A stretch of DNA of 64,000 nt from Carboxylicivirga sediminis (GCF_018156225.1 NZ_JAGTAR010000003.1:1-64000), one strand, 5' to 3'. Counted from the stretch's first letter, positions 54,995-64,000 are shown. The notes: generated from the sequence alone by a model not told the origin. Translations and numbers: made by a program.

Positions 54995-56017
54995 TTAAAT
55001 GAACTTATAAACACAGGTGTGTCGATAATGTTCCCCGGCTTTTAAAACGGCTTCCGGGAAATGCGCTTTATTAGGTGAATCGGGGAATATCTGTGTTTCC
55101 AGCGCTACCCCAGCCCATTTTTCAATTGGTTTACCTTGCTTGCCTATTTCGGTACCATCAAAATGACTACCAGTGTAAATTTGCACACCAGGCTGATCGG
55201 TATACACTTCCATTGCCCGGCCTGAAGAAGGACCTTCCAGACGTGCTGCCAATCTCACCATTCCATCATACCCATTAATTACAAAGTTATGATCGATACC
55301 ATCCACCAACTTAACTTGCGGACAATCAGCTGTTAGAGCTTCACCTATCGCTTTTGTAGTGATAAAGTCCATTGCTGTATCCTTCACTTCTGCAACCTCG
55401 CCTGTCACTGTGCCTATTTCGCCATCAATCGGCGTAAACTTATCTGCATTAATAGTTAATTGATGATTGGCAATTGTACCGGTCCCTGCCCCATCCAGAT
55501 TAAAATAGGCATGCGATGTGAGGTTGATAATGGTGTCTTTATCGGATACTGCATCATACTCGATCACCAATTCATTATCCTCCGTTAAACCATAAGTTAC
55601 GATGGTCGTTAATTCGCCGGGATACCCCTGATCGCCGTCTGAACTCACCAAGCTAAGCTTATAGGCCTGGGCAAATTGCGGTAAATCTACTTTTTCCACT
55701 TCCCATGTTCGCAGATTGAAACCGTCAACTCCACCATGCAGGTGATTAGGACCATTATTGGTATCCAACTGAAATTCTTGACCATTCAACTCAAACTGCC
55801 CCTTCACAATGCGGTTAGCATAGCGCCCACAAATAGCGCCAAAATAAGTATCACCAGCCAAAGCTCCTTCAACGGTATCATAACCGATAACCACATCGGC
55901 CATTTCGCCATTGGCATTAGGTACTTTAATGGAGGTGATTTGTCCACCTCGTGCAATGAAGGTTACCTCTACTTGGTTATTATTTTTTAATGTAAACACA
56001 TCAGATGCTTTTGTCAT
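54995..56017 (-). CDS. galM: Galactose mutarotase (aldose 1-epimerase)
   Basis: GalM interconverts the alpha and beta anomers of galactose, supplying alpha-galactose to GalK. The 340-residue protein has GAICGRYANRIVKGQF, the catalytic-His block GPNHLHGG, TSHAYFNLDG and the C-terminal catalytic Glu in KWAGVALETQIFPDSPN. No signal peptide, so cytoplasmic. Last gene of the operon, 47 bases after galK. Confidence 0.95.
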   Translation of the reverse strand: MTKASDVFTLKNNNQVEVTFIARGGQITSIKVPNANGEMADVVIGYDTVEGALAGDTYFGAICGRYANRIVKGQFELNGQEFQLDTNNGPNHLHGGVDGFNLRTWEVEKVDLPQFAQAYKLSLVSSDGDQGYPGELTTIVTYGLTEDNELVIEYDAVSDKDTIINLTSHAYFNLDGAGTGTIANHQLTINADKFTPIDGEIGTVTGEVAEVKDTAMDFITTKAIGEALTADCPQVKLVDGIDHNFVINGYDGMVRLAARLEGPSSGRAMEVYTDQPGVQIYTGSHFDGTEIGKQGKPIEKWAGVALETQIFPDSPNKAHFPEAVLKAGEHYRHTCVYKFI

Positions 56018-56064
56018 ATTCGTTCGTTTTTAAGAAAATTGGTGTAGTTAGTATTAAAAACAAA

Positions 56065-57339
56065 TTATAATTCTACCTGAACAGCACCTTTAGAGCGAAT
56101 AAACAGCTTGTGACAGTTGCCTTTGCCGAATACAGACTCTAGTGTTGTGATGTAATCATCTAATAAATCATTAGGTACAAAAGCCTGGATGGTACCGGCA
56201 AATCCGCCACCATGCACGCGCCATGCACCTTTGCCTTTGAGTACTAATTCACTCAATGCCAGTGCCAATGCCACATTCTGATGCTTGGTTTCGCCACCGA
56301 CAAAAATATTCTGGTTATACATGTATGAACTAAAACCTGACTCAACCACCAGTTCCAGAAACTGTTCGAAGTTACCAGACTCTAAAGCTTCGACCTGATA
56401 TACCACGCGTGAGTTATCAGCCTGGAAGTGAATAGAACGCAACAAAGCACGGTCGCCCACTTTCTCACGAATAGCCGGAATGCCTTTCACCACATCCTCC
56501 ATTGACAGCGGACGTAATACTTCTTGCCCCAACTCTTTAGCAACCGCCTTCATCTCGCCAGGCAGTGCATTGTACTCTTCATCCAATCCACCATGGCTAC
56601 CACCAGTGTTGGTAATAACTAATGAATATCCTGTTTGGGCAAAATCAAAATCCAGAGCTTTTACAACCGGATTGGCTTTATCTGCAAAGTCAATGGTAAT
56701 AAATCCGCCCACAGCACAGGCAGTCTGGTCCATTAAGCCGCAAAACTTTTTACAAGCATGCTCAGCTTTTTGGCCGATCTTAGCATTATCCACCGGATCC
56801 AACTTACCATCATTAAACAAGTTACTGAAGATGGCACCAATCAATACTTCGAAAGAAGCTGATGAGCTTAACCCCGATCCTTCAGGTACACTGCCATGTA
56901 TGACTGCATCAAAACCAGCAATCTCCAAACCAAGTGCTTTAATTTCTTTGGCAATGGTTCTTACAATGTTTCCAGGTGTCAATTTGAACTCCGTCACTTC
57001 CAATTCACTCAAATCAACTTCGAAAGGATCGAATCCTACTGAAGTGATACGCACCTTATTAGTACCGTTAGGCGCTGCAACTGCGATGTTATCTAAATTA
57101 ACTGCTCCAGCCAAAACACGTCCTAACTGGTGATCGGTATGATTACCACCAACTTCGGTTCGCCCCGGAGAACTTAAAAGCATCACGTCATCGTTACCGT
57201 ATATGCTTTTAAACTCGTTAATGTATTTAATATAACGATCAGCCTGAGCTTTCAACACAACCGCATCGCTTCCATATAACTCTTTAAAAAACGGATTATT
57301 CCCACCGTTGATTTTCTCAATTAAACTTGTTATTTGCAT
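56065..57339 (-). CDS. galK: Galactokinase
   Basis: GalK phosphorylates alpha-D-galactose to galactose-1-phosphate with ATP. The 424-residue GHMP kinase has the galactokinase signature GRTEVGGNHTDHQ (a Gly-Asn variant of the usual GEHTDYN, as seen in the clostridial and Bacteroidota subgroup), the ATP loop VPEGSGLSSSASFEV and the C-terminal GAWRVHGGGFAGTIQAFV. The spacing of 26 bases to galT and 47 to galM supports an operon. Confidence 0.95.
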   Translation of the reverse strand: MQITSLIEKINGGNNPFFKELYGSDAVVLKAQADRYIKYINEFKSIYGNDDVMLLSSPGRTEVGGNHTDHQLGRVLAGAVNLDNIAVAAPNGTNKVRITSVGFDPFEVDLSELEVTEFKLTPGNIVRTIAKEIKALGLEIAGFDAVIHGSVPEGSGLSSSASFEVLIGAIFSNLFNDGKLDPVDNAKIGQKAEHACKKFCGLMDQTACAVGGFITIDFADKANPVVKALDFDFAQTGYSLVITNTGGSHGGLDEEYNALPGEMKAVAKELGQEVLRPLSMEDVVKGIPAIREKVGDRALLRSIHFQADNSRVVYQVEALESGNFEQFLELVVESGFSSYMYNQNIFVGGETKHQNVALALALSELVLKGKGAWRVHGGGFAGTIQAFVPNDLLDDYITTLESVFGKGNCHKLFIRSKGAVQVEL

Positions 57340-57365
57340 TTCTAAACTGAATTAAGTGTTATTGT

Positions 57366-58412
57366 TTATTTAGCTTTATAATGTACAGTTGGCAGATCAC
57401 GTAAGCGTTGGGCCGCCTGCTCTGCAGTAATATCGCGCTGAGCATTGGCCATCATTTCATAGCCCACCATAAACTTCTTCACCGTTGCAGAACGTAATAA
57501 AGGCGGATAAAAATGCATGTGCAAATGCCATTCAGGATGCTCCTGCCCATCTGTTGGGGCCTGATGAATCCCTGCTGAATAGGGAAACGACACTTCAAAT
57601 AGGTTATCGTACATCACGGTTAACTTTTTATAGGCATCTGCCAAAGCTGTGCGCTCTTCATCACTAAGTTGTGAGATACTGGCGACTGCTCGCTTACTCA
57701 CAATCATCGCTTCAAACGGCCAGGTTGCCCAAAACGGTACCAACGCCACAAAATGCTCATTCTCCACCAGAATACGCTCGCCCGACTTCAACTCTTCAGC
57801 CACATAGTCTTCCAAAAGTGTTTTACCGTGCTTATCGAAATATGCCTTCTGCATCACCGCTTCTTTAGCTGGCTCCACAGGCACCGAATATTGTCCCCAT
57901 ATCTGCCCATGTGGATGCGGATTGCTACACCCCATGATATCCCCCTTATTCTCGAAAATCTGAACATGAATGATATAGTTCAGTGCGCCAATTTCCTGGT
58001 ACTCATTGCACCACAAATCCACTACTTTCCGAATATCAGTCACCTCCATCTCAGGAATGGTCAGATCATGACGAGGCGAAAAACAAATAACCTTGCAAAA
58101 CCCTCTCTCACTCTCAGCCTTAAACAATTCGCCATTGCTGTAATTGCCTTCAGGGATATCAGGCACCAGCGCACTGAAATCATTCTGAAATACAAATACA
58201 TCTTTATACTCGGGATTATTATGCCCTCCTGCCCGCTCATTACCCGGGCATAAGTAACATTTTTCATCATACTTCGGACGCTTTTCAATTGCCGGCTTCT
58301 CAACCTTTCCTTGCCACGGGCGCTTTGTCCGGTGAGGTGAAACCAATACCCAATCACCAGTCAGCGGATTATACCTGCGGTGTGAATGTTCAGTAAATTC
58401 AAATTGTTCCAT
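57366..58412 (-). CDS. galT: Galactose-1-phosphate uridylyltransferase
   Basis: GalT exchanges UMP between UDP-glucose and galactose-1-phosphate in the Leloir route. The 348-residue protein is of the class I GalT type; the active-site motif is [10 protein letters not shown] (His-Pro-His nucleophile), with the zinc-site Cys pair CYLCPGN near residue 52-56 and the later [11 protein letters not shown] block. Operon with the NrtR-type regulator 26 bases upstream. No galE (UDP-glucose 4-epimerase) is in the window. Confidence 0.96.
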   Translation of the reverse strand: MEQFEFTEHSHRRYNPLTGDWVLVSPHRTKRPWQGKVEKPAIEKRPKYDEKCYLCPGNERAGGHNNPEYKDVFVFQNDFSALVPDIPEGNYSNGELFKAESERGFCKVICFSPRHDLTIPEMEVTDIRKVVDLWCNEYQEIGALNYIIHVQIFENKGDIMGCSNPHPHGQIWGQYSVPVEPAKEAVMQKAYFDKHGKTLLEDYVAEELKSGERILVENEHFVALVPFWATWPFEAMIVSKRAVASISQLSDEERTALADAYKKLTVMYDNLFEVSFPYSAGIHQAPTDGQEHPEWHLHMHFYPPLLRSATVKKFMVGYEMMANAQRDITAEQAAQRLRDLPTVHYKAK

Positions 58413-58438
58413 AATATAATAAAGTGCAGTTAGTAGTA

Positions 58439-59137
58439 TTAAATTGAACGTTTAAAAATCGGATCGCTAAACTCGCCCTCCTGTTTAGGCTTAAACTTAA
58501 AGTAAAAAGCCCCTTTCCGCGATTCGGACATATCTTTCTCTTCAAGTCGCTCCAACACTTTGAGCGACAGAATTTTCTTTCGGAAATTACCCGGATCAAA
58601 TTGCCTTTGAAATATTTGATCGTACAAGTTGCGCAAACGGGTAATAGTAAATTTCTCAGGAAGCAGTTTTCGCCCAATAATTTCGTAACTGGAACGCAAT
58701 CTCAACTTCTCAAGTGCTTTCTCAACCAGAACATCATGATCAAAAATAAGCTTCGGCAATGCGGCTATTGTAAACCATTTAGCCCCATAATCTTTGATCA
58801 AATTCGCTGCCTTATCATCAATCTTAATCAAAGCATAATACTCAACCGTTATTACACTCCCTCCTGGATCACGATTGGGATCAGAAAATGTATGCACCTG
58901 CTCTAGGTAAACATCATCAAGCCCTGTTAACTTTTGCAACACCCTACGGGCAGCAGATTCAGTTGACTCATTGGCATTGACCCAACCTCCAAGCAATGAC
59001 CATTCACCTTTTGCGGGTTCAATATCACGCTCAAAAACCAACAATTTAAGCTGTTCTTCTTCATAGCCAAAAATGACACAATCAACAGCTACAAAGCGTT
59101 TATTCTCCTGATACTGATCGTATATACTTTTATTCAT
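58439..59137 (-). CDS. NrtR/AraR-type Nudix-fold sugar regulator
   Basis: A 232-residue transcription factor with an N-terminal Nudix-fold effector domain (about 10-140) and a C-terminal winged helix (about 160-232). The catalytic Nudix box REUxEExGU reads [10 protein letters not shown], so the metal-binding glutamates are lost; such domains serve as ligand sensors, as in NrtR and AraR regulators. The first gene of the gal operon, it is probably the galactose-responsive regulator. A 25-bp palindrome overlaps its promoter (59147-59171), implying autoregulation. Confidence 0.9.
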   Translation of the reverse strand: MNKSIYDQYQENKRFVAVDCVIFGYEEEQLKLLVFERDIEPAKGEWSLLGGWVNANESTESAARRVLQKLTGLDDVYLEQVHTFSDPNRDPGGSVITVEYYALIKIDDKAANLIKDYGAKWFTIAALPKLIFDHDVLVEKALEKLRLRSSYEIIGRKLLPEKFTITRLRNLYDQIFQRQFDPGNFRKKILSLKVLERLEEKDMSESRKGAFYFKFKPKQEGEFSDPIFKRSI

Positions 59138-59142
59138 ACCTA

Positions 59143-59200
59143 CAAATATAAAAGTAATATTTACTTTTATACTCTTTTAAAGGTATATTTTACTTTTATA
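59143..59200 (-). promoter_or_regulatory. gal promoter and palindromic operator
   Basis: A -7 box TATATTTG lies at 59150-59143 on the minus strand, 5 bases before the regulator ATG. It overlaps a palindrome with perfect 11-bp arms and a 3-nt centre (59147-59171, arms TATAAAAGTAA and TTACTTTTATA). A second half-site-like TTTTACTTTTATA occurs at 59188-59200, 29 bases away. This fits repressor binding between the -33 and -7 positions. Confidence 0.65.
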
Positions 59201-59295
59201 ATTCAACTAAAAGAAAATACAAGATGTTTACGTCAAATAATCAGACATTTACAAACTATGAGTTATAAAAGCATACTAGACACGCTATTATATAA

Positions 59296-59330
59296 AAAAA
59301 GCCTGCACGAATTTATCGAACAGGCTTTTT
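59296..59330. terminator. Terminator after the ROK gene
   Basis: Perfect 10-bp stem (AAAAAGCCTG with CAGGCTTTTT) with A- and T-runs on both sides. It separates the ROK/MFS genes from the gal operon. Confidence 0.85.
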
Positions 59331-59348
59331 AATAATGTCATACGTTTA

Positions 59349-60326
59349 TTACTTATTCAACTCTTTCCATGCCAGAGCACTTGCTCCAACAATAGCCGCA
59401 TCACCAGCATCCAGCTTCGATGGCAATAATTGTATTTTATCTTTGAAGATAGGTAATAGATGCTTCTCAATACTTTCCTTGGTTGGCTTCAGAATAAGTT
59501 CTCCGGCCGCCAAAGGACCACCAAACAAGAATATCGCTTCGGGACTTAAGTGATGAATAGTATCAGCAATTCCCTGCCCAAGGTGATGACCTGTTAGTTC
59601 AAACACCTCTAAAGCCACTTTATCACCGGCAACAGCTGCATCATAAATCATTTTAGATGTCAGATCATTATAGGTGTGATTGGCCAATGGGCTATCTGTA
59701 GCATTGTATTTCGCTAGCAACTCAAATGCTGTACGTTTCATACCCGGTGCAGAACAGTAGGCTTCAAGGTGTCCCTGAGCCCCACAACCACACAAACGAC
59801 CTCCTGGCACTAACGTAGTATGCCCGCACTCACCAGCAAATCCATCGTGACCATAAACAAGATCACCATTTACTACAACTCCGCTTCCCACACCTGTACC
59901 AAGTGTGTACATTACAAAGTTTTTCATGCCTTTGGCTCCACCATAAATCATTTCTCCAATGGCAGCAGCGTTTGCATCATTTGTTAAAGCAATAGCTTCC
60001 AAATCAGGAAAATGTGCTTTCAATAGTTTCACAACATGCACAACACCCTTAAACGACAAGTTGGGTGCATATTCGATTGTTCCGCTATAATAATTGCCAT
60101 TAGGCGCTCCAACCCCAATACCAATAATCTCAATTTCTTCATTCATCAACTTAGCGTTGGTGATAAGCTTATTGATTGCAGCTGATAAATCTTCGATGTA
60201 TTTATTTATATCACCATGTGATGGTGTTGAAATACTGTCTTTGGTGAGCACATGACCCATTTCATCAACTACTCCAATGGCGGTGTTAGTACCACCTATA
60301 TCCACGCCAACAGATACCTTTTTCAT
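59349..60326 (-). CDS. ROK-family sugar kinase (glucokinase-like)
   Basis: A 325-residue ROK kinase with the ATP motif DIGGTNTAIGVVD, the catalytic-region TNDANAAAIGE, YTLGTGVGSGVVVNG and the ROK zinc site CGHTTLVPGGRLCGCGAQGHLEAYCS (His and three Cys). Without a DNA-binding N-terminus it is a kinase, most likely phosphorylating glucose or a related hexose. It follows the MFS transporter by 90 bases across a hairpin, so the pair likely takes up and activates hexose next to the gal genes. Confidence 0.92.
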   Translation of the reverse strand: MKKVSVGVDIGGTNTAIGVVDEMGHVLTKDSISTPSHGDINKYIEDLSAAINKLITNAKLMNEEIEIIGIGVGAPNGNYYSGTIEYAPNLSFKGVVHVVKLLKAHFPDLEAIALTNDANAAAIGEMIYGGAKGMKNFVMYTLGTGVGSGVVVNGDLVYGHDGFAGECGHTTLVPGGRLCGCGAQGHLEAYCSAPGMKRTAFELLAKYNATDSPLANHTYNDLTSKMIYDAAVAGDKVALEVFELTGHHLGQGIADTIHHLSPEAIFLFGGPLAAGELILKPTKESIEKHLLPIFKDKIQLLPSKLDAGDAAIVGASALAWKELNK

Positions 60327-60364
60327 TTGATTAGTTTTAATAGTTAATCGATTTCTTTAAACAC

Positions 60365-60397
60365 AACGACTTCCTGAAGTAAGTCCAGGAAGTCGTT
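60365..60397. repeat. Perfect 12-bp stem-loop between transporter and ROK gene
   Basis: AACGACTTCCTG pairs perfectly with CAGGAAGTCGTT across a 9-nt loop. No strong T-tract on the minus strand; it may be an mRNA stability or partial-termination element within the operon. Confidence 0.6.
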
Positions 60398-60417
60398 TTA
60401 TATCATACGAATTTCCC

Positions 60418-61740
60418 TTATTCTACAGGAATATCCTTGTTTACATTTTTACATCCTGCCAATGCATACCACAATAGATAAACAAGAGCAGCAACAATTA
60501 CCCAGTATGAAGCCATGTAGCTTACTGTAAGGTCAGCAACAGCTCCTTGAATCAATGGAAGAACACCACCACCAACTACCATTACCATAAAAATACCAGA
60601 ACCCATTTCCGTATATTTTCCAATACCTTCAACAGCCAGATTAAAGATACCTCCCCACATAATTGAAGTACATAAACCACACAAAGTAAATAACATTACT
60701 GCTAATGGAACTGTCTGCATACCAAAGCTTAGGTCTGACATAAAAACTGGCATTGAGACCGAAATAGTTGATGGAAGGAAAATACCTAAAGCAACAAAAA
60801 TAATACCCAAGGTACTAACAAAAGTCAATTGGGCTTTTGCAGAAAATTTGCTACCTAAAACTCCACCTGTGAGACGACCAATCAACATTAAAAACCAATA
60901 TGTACCAACTACCGAACCGGCAGCTGCAGGATCAATACCCATACCTGCTGCTCCATCTGCAGCATCTTTAGCGGCAGTTAAGAAAAGGTTGATAAAATTT
61001 GGAATACCAACTTCAATACCTACGTATAAGAAAATTGCCACTGTACCTAGAACGAAGTGACGGAATGACATTGCACTATACTTCTCTATAACTTTAGATT
61101 CTTTTACATCTCTGTTATGAGGCTCAGGAATAGCAACGATTGCTAATACAATAAAAGCTACAACAAAAATACCAATAGCAATTAACAAGGCAGGAACAGC
61201 ATTTTTCATGGTTGCTTTAGCAAGATCTCCAATTAAATAACCACCCAAAATTGGGACAATGGTTGCTGCCATTGAATTCAATGAACCTCCAAACTGAATC
61301 AACTGATTACCCTTTTTACCTCCACCTCCTAAGGTGTTCAACATTGGATTAACAACAGTATTTAACATACACATTGAGAAACCTGAAATCAATGCTCCTG
61401 TTAGGTAAACGGTAAAGATTGGTGTGAAGTTATCACCAATTTCATATGGCATTAAGCCTGAAATTAACTGAACACCAACACCCAGAATACCAAGCGCAAT
61501 TGCCGTTAAGGCCGTAAATTTATAACCCTTTTTCTTCAACAGAATTCCAGAAGGTAAACCTAGAAGTAAATAAGCCAGGAAGTTAGCAAAATTCCCTAAC
61601 TGAGACATCCAGTTAAGAATACCATCCTGATTTTTGGCAATCACACCCATTGGGTTTGACAATCCAGTCACAAATGAAATCATTGCAAATAGAAAGAACA
61701 TCATTACTATTGGCAATACCTTGTTGTTTTTGTTAGACAT
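60418..61740 (-). CDS. MFS sugar transporter (FucP/GluP-like)
   Basis: A 440-residue inner-membrane transporter with twelve predicted helices and a polar N-terminus (MSNKNNKVLPIVMMFFLFAMISFVTGLSNP). The sequence resembles the hexose/fucose:proton symporter group of the major facilitator superfamily. The neighbouring ROK kinase and gal operon suggest glucose or galactose as substrate; this is inference from context. Confidence 0.9.
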   Translation of the reverse strand: MSNKNNKVLPIVMMFFLFAMISFVTGLSNPMGVIAKNQDGILNWMSQLGNFANFLAYLLLGLPSGILLKKKGYKFTALTAIALGILGVGVQLISGLMPYEIGDNFTPIFTVYLTGALISGFSMCMLNTVVNPMLNTLGGGGKKGNQLIQFGGSLNSMAATIVPILGGYLIGDLAKATMKNAVPALLIAIGIFVVAFIVLAIVAIPEPHNRDVKESKVIEKYSAMSFRHFVLGTVAIFLYVGIEVGIPNFINLFLTAAKDAADGAAGMGIDPAAAGSVVGTYWFLMLIGRLTGGVLGSKFSAKAQLTFVSTLGIIFVALGIFLPSTISVSMPVFMSDLSFGMQTVPLAVMLFTLCGLCTSIMWGGIFNLAVEGIGKYTEMGSGIFMVMVVGGGVLPLIQGAVADLTVSYMASYWVIVAALVYLLWYALAGCKNVNKDIPVE

Positions 61741-61990
61741 AATTCGATTAATTAATTCTTAAAGGTGGATCAAGAACCCACCTCCCTTGTTTTTAGTTTG
61801 TGTATAAAATATTAGTTTTTGAGTTTCGTTTTCAAACACTTACCACCTTCATTATGAACAATTTTGCACAAAAAAGATTAATTTATTTAAAAACGGAAAG
61901 CAAGATAGTATTTAAATGTACAATTCTTACAATTTGCGTTAAAATATCGCTAATAAAAAATTGATATAAATTACTAGTCGGTTTTAGGGT
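61741..61990. other. Intergenic region upstream of the MFS transporter
   Basis: About 250 bases before the transporter start with no ORF. AT-rich and presumably containing the promoter; I cannot identify a convincing -33/-7 pair, nor a copy of the 25-bp palindrome of the gal operon. Confidence 0.5.
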
Positions 61991-62022
61991 AAAAAAAAAC
62001 CACCCCATAACGAGGTGGTTCT
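61991..62022 (-). terminator. Terminator of the FKBP-like lipoprotein gene
   Basis: AACCACC and GGTGGTT form the stem; a run of T residues follows on the minus strand. Confidence 0.8.
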
Positions 62023-62040
62023 GTATATTTAACTAATTAT

Positions 62041-62652
62041 TTATTGCTCCAAATAGGTCACTTCCAACTCAAATATATGAGTATTATACTGATTATCTGC
62101 AATTAATGATGGAAGAACAAGCTTAGCTTTGCCAAATAAATTCATGTGTAACACAGCTTCATTAACACCAGGAAAGACATTTGAACCAGCTCCGGGTACG
62201 CCACCAACCGGATAAGTTGTAAACGTAAACGGTGAAATGGCGTATTCATTACTCTCTCTAAAAACTTCTACTGTTTTTTCTACAAATGTTGTATCTACAC
62301 CATCTACGAGGGTATCCATTTGTAAGGCTATTGCATAATTTGTGTATCTGAAACCTACCGTCTTATAGGCTTCAACAGGCTGTTCTTTTTCACCTAATTT
62401 TGTGTGAAACATCATCAAACCTGATTCAAAACGATGATCAACTGTATCTATCGCCGCAGCTGTCAATGAGTCTAATCTACTCAAGCCATTATCCATCTCT
62501 TCGTCATAATAGCGTTCCAACAACTCCTGTTCAGCAGCTAATGCTTCCTTTACATTAAAGTAATTGTAAGAATCATTACAAGCAGCAAATCCAATTAAAA
62601 ATGTAATTGCGATAAGTATAGTCAGGTTAAAATATCTATTTCCAGTCTTCAT
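62041..62652 (-). CDS. FKBP-like lipoprotein
   Basis: A 203-residue predicted lipoprotein (signal ending GFAAC, Cys25). The C-terminal region (about 120-203) resembles a degenerate FKBP fold (NVFPGVNEAVLHMNLFGKAKLVLPSLIADN), which suggests a PPIase-like or chaperone role, but the usual active-site aromatic positions cannot all be placed. The N-terminal half is helical. It follows the GldI-like PPIase gene and may be co-transcribed. Confidence 0.7.
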   Translation of the reverse strand: MKTGNRYFNLTILIAITFLIGFAACNDSYNYFNVKEALAAEQELLERYYDEEMDNGLSRLDSLTAAAIDTVDHRFESGLMMFHTKLGEKEQPVEAYKTVGFRYTNYAIALQMDTLVDGVDTTFVEKTVEVFRESNEYAISPFTFTTYPVGGVPGAGSNVFPGVNEAVLHMNLFGKAKLVLPSLIADNQYNTHIFELEVTYLEQ

Positions 62653-62720
62653 TAATTATTTTTTATGTCAGTTTGACAAGCACACAAAGAAAATCATTTT
62701 TATGCAATCTTCAAACCTTA

Positions 62721-63260
62721 TTATGGCAATGATTGGCTTGTTTGCACCTCCAACACCTCAATATCCATTACTATTATCGCCAATTTAGGAATCTTATTAC
62801 CATCGCCGGCAATACCATGGGCCAGATAAGGTGGTAATATTAGTTTAGCAATTGCACCTTGCTGCAAGTGCTGAACAAATTGCTCAAGCCCAGCTTCCAC
62901 CTGCGCCTTCCCAACCGTAAATTGCATAAATCCATCAGTTGCCGAAGAATAACAGATAGTTCCATCAAGCAAACTGGTTGTGTAAGCTAGTTTCACTGCA
63001 TCCTGATGGCGTATTGAATCTCCAACACCCGGCTTATTAATCTGATAATAGTAACCAGTCCCTGACTTGGTCATATCCAAATGATTATCGGCAATGTACT
63101 GCTCAATCACTTTCACCTCGGCACTAACCATCTTTTTATTCATCTCCAAAAGCATGTCCTTTGTCACCTGCTTTTTTTCTCTGGGTTTTTCTTTACACCC
63201 ATTAAAAAAACCGATGGTCACTAATACAACAACCAGTATTCTAATTAAAGCCATTGGCAT
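62721..63260 (-). CDS. FKBP-type peptidyl-prolyl isomerase lipoprotein (GldI-like)
   Basis: A 179-residue lipoprotein (from ATG 63260: MPMALIRILVVVLVTIGFFNGC, Cys22; a second ATG at 63254 is equally possible). The FKBP domain occupies about residues 85-175 (YTTSLLDGTICYSS, QFTVGKAQVEAGLEQFVQHLQQGAIAKLILPPYLAHGI). Its start overlaps the end of the DHH phosphoesterase gene. In gliding Bacteroidota the lipoprotein PPIase GldI occurs with such a DHH gene; whether this organism glides cannot be told. Confidence 0.85.
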   Translation of the reverse strand: MPMALIRILVVVLVTIGFFNGCKEKPREKKQVTKDMLLEMNKKMVSAEVKVIEQYIADNHLDMTKSGTGYYYQINKPGVGDSIRHQDAVKLAYTTSLLDGTICYSSATDGFMQFTVGKAQVEAGLEQFVQHLQQGAIAKLILPPYLAHGIAGDGNKIPKLAIIVMDIEVLEVQTSQSLP

Positions 63261-64000
63261 CACAAAATTCTTTTAATACTTTTTTAAATCGTTCAACTGT
63301 TTCATCCAGCTTTAGTTTTGATTCGCCACCGGCAGCATTAAAATGTCCTCCGCCATTAAAATAGGTTTCACTGAACTTATTAGCCGGAAAACCACCGCGC
63401 GAACGGAATGATATCTTTATTAAATCCTTTTTCTCGGTAAACAAAGCCGACAAATTAACGCCTTCAATCCAAAGTGCCTGATTAACGAATCCCTCAGTAT
63501 CACCCGGCTTAAAGCTAAAACGTTTTAACTCATCCTGACTTAAAGATATATAGGCCGTTTTCAACTCAGGTAAACGCTCCATCTTCTCACCCAGTGCATG
63601 CCCCAACAGGCGCATCCGATCAAATGAATTGTTATGAAATATCATGTGGTGAATATGCTCTTTATCGATACCCATACGCAGTAACTCAGCCACAATCAGA
63701 TATGTTTCGGGGCGGTTAGAATTGTAATTGAGCGAGCCAGTATCGGTCATGATACCGGCATAAATACACTCGGCAGCTTCTTTGGTCACAGCATCTTTTA
63801 AGCCAGCCTCATTCAACACATGAAAGAGCAACTCACAGGTTGACGAAGCTTCAGGTACACTTATCTGTAGTTGTGCCACATTAGCATCAGGAAATGGATG
63901 GTGATCAATCATGATACGGGGCGTATCATCCTGCTCAAACAGCTCACCCATCAGTTTGATACGCGTCAATGAATTGAAATCAACAAAAATAACCAGTTCA
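63241..64000 (-). CDS. DHH-family phosphoesterase (NrnA-like), 5' end outside window
   Basis: The 3' part of a DHH/DHHA1 phosphoesterase, a family that degrades nanoRNA and/or 3'-phosphoadenosine-5'-phosphate. The frame stays open to the window edge, so the N-terminal residues (including the first DHH motif I) are missing. Visible motifs: VDFNSLTRIKLMGELF, the DHH-type MIDHHPFPDA, IYAGIMTDTGSLNYNS and the DHHA1 glycine block FNGGGHFNAAGG. Its end overlaps the GldI-like PPIase gene, suggesting an operon. Confidence 0.92.
   Translation of the reverse strand, partial: ELVIFVDFNSLTRIKLMGELFEQDDTPRIMIDHHPFPDANVAQLQISVPEASSTCELLFHVLNEAGLKDAVTKEAAECIYAGIMTDTGSLNYNSNRPETYLIVAELLRMGIDKEHIHHMIFHNNSFDRMRLLGHALGEKMERLPELKTAYISLSQDELKRFSFKPGDTEGFVNQALWIEGVNLSALFTEKKDLIKISFRSRGGFPANKFSETYFNGGGHFNAAGGESKLKLDETVERFKKVLKEFCDANGFN

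Noticed and set aside
63509-63520. TAAAACGTTTTA palindrome in the DHH gene as another LacI operator
   Set aside because: It is inside coding sequence for LKRFSF, the same peptide that creates the palindrome in the GH38 gene; coincidence of codons is the simpler explanation.
1-64000. tRNA, rRNA or CRISPR arrays
   Set aside because: I saw no cloverleaf-like sequence with a T-arm consensus, no rRNA segments and no regularly spaced identical repeats; short repeats found are palindromic or paired, not arrays with spacers.

Overview
The window looks like chromosomal DNA of a Bacteroidota bacterium, most likely class Bacteroidia. The evidence is the protein set (DUF349, DUF4395, DUF2807, GldI-like FKBP lipoprotein, Oar-type TonB receptor, BACON/OB-fold lipoprotein, C69 dipeptidases, LytTR two-component pair), several -7 boxes of the Bacteroidota form TAnnTTTG, few recognisable Shine-Dalgarno sites, and a broken type IX secretion (T9SS) C-terminal sorting domain. 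Gene content hints at a Marinilabiliales-like lineage, but that is inference. I found no rRNA, tRNA, CRISPR array, prophage or intact transposase.

Layout. 1-8 kb: trmD, a DUF349 protein, a SNF2 helicase, a DUF2807 secreted protein, a flavin reductase and a small outer-membrane protein. 8-13.7 kb: a structured MITE-like element, doxX, pyrBI with an unusual leader, msrA, a DUF4395 protein, then repeat-rich intergenic DNA before a GlsB-type membrane protein and a YbaK-type deacylase. 13.9-18.2 kb is an accessory-looking patch: a secreted orphan, a 5'-truncated DUF6261-like remnant, two AT-rich orphan lipoproteins flanked by copies of the leader of the next gene (an MBL-fold lipoprotein), and a palindromic repeat element. 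18.3-31 kb: rarA, kdsA, a multi-PAS histidine kinase, a C69 dipeptidase, fhs, a LytS/LytTR pair, and the start of the orphan-aldolase-rhomboid-thpR operon. 31-44 kb: the rest of that operon, a DUF2007/Usp protein, a relA-type synthetase with a degenerate HD hydrolase site, a YtxH/holin-like envelope cluster, rplS with a structured leader, a glycosyltransferase, an AsmA protein and a second C69 dipeptidase. 44-54 kb: a GH38 alpha-mannosidase with its LacI regulator, a T9SS fragment, and a TonB receptor with its BACON/OB lipoprotein. 54-62 kb: a TetR regulator and a galactose catabolic block (galM, galK, galT, an NrtR-type regulator with a palindromic operator, a ROK kinase, an MFS sugar transporter). 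62-64 kb: two FKBP-type lipoproteins and the 3' part of a DHH phosphoesterase that runs off the window.

How the genes work together. The galactose block is a nearly complete Leloir route, with mutarotase, kinase and uridylyltransferase under a Nudix-fold regulator whose catalytic Nudix box is degenerate; galE is not in the window. LacI plus GH38 forms a small self-contained mannoside-degradation operon with an operator-like palindrome at the regulator start. The TonB receptor and its lipoprotein look like an uptake pair whose third, T9SS-exported partner may have decayed to the fragment at 48.9-49.1 kb.

I did not find a clear new defence or mobile system. The most promising undescribed signals are non-coding: a possible pyrBI attenuator with a leader ORF overlapping pyrB as ATGA, a set of four 17-nt hairpins with covarying stems (12.6-12.8 kb), a 276-bp element with 37-bp terminal inverted repeats, and repeated leader copies around an orphan lipoprotein gene.
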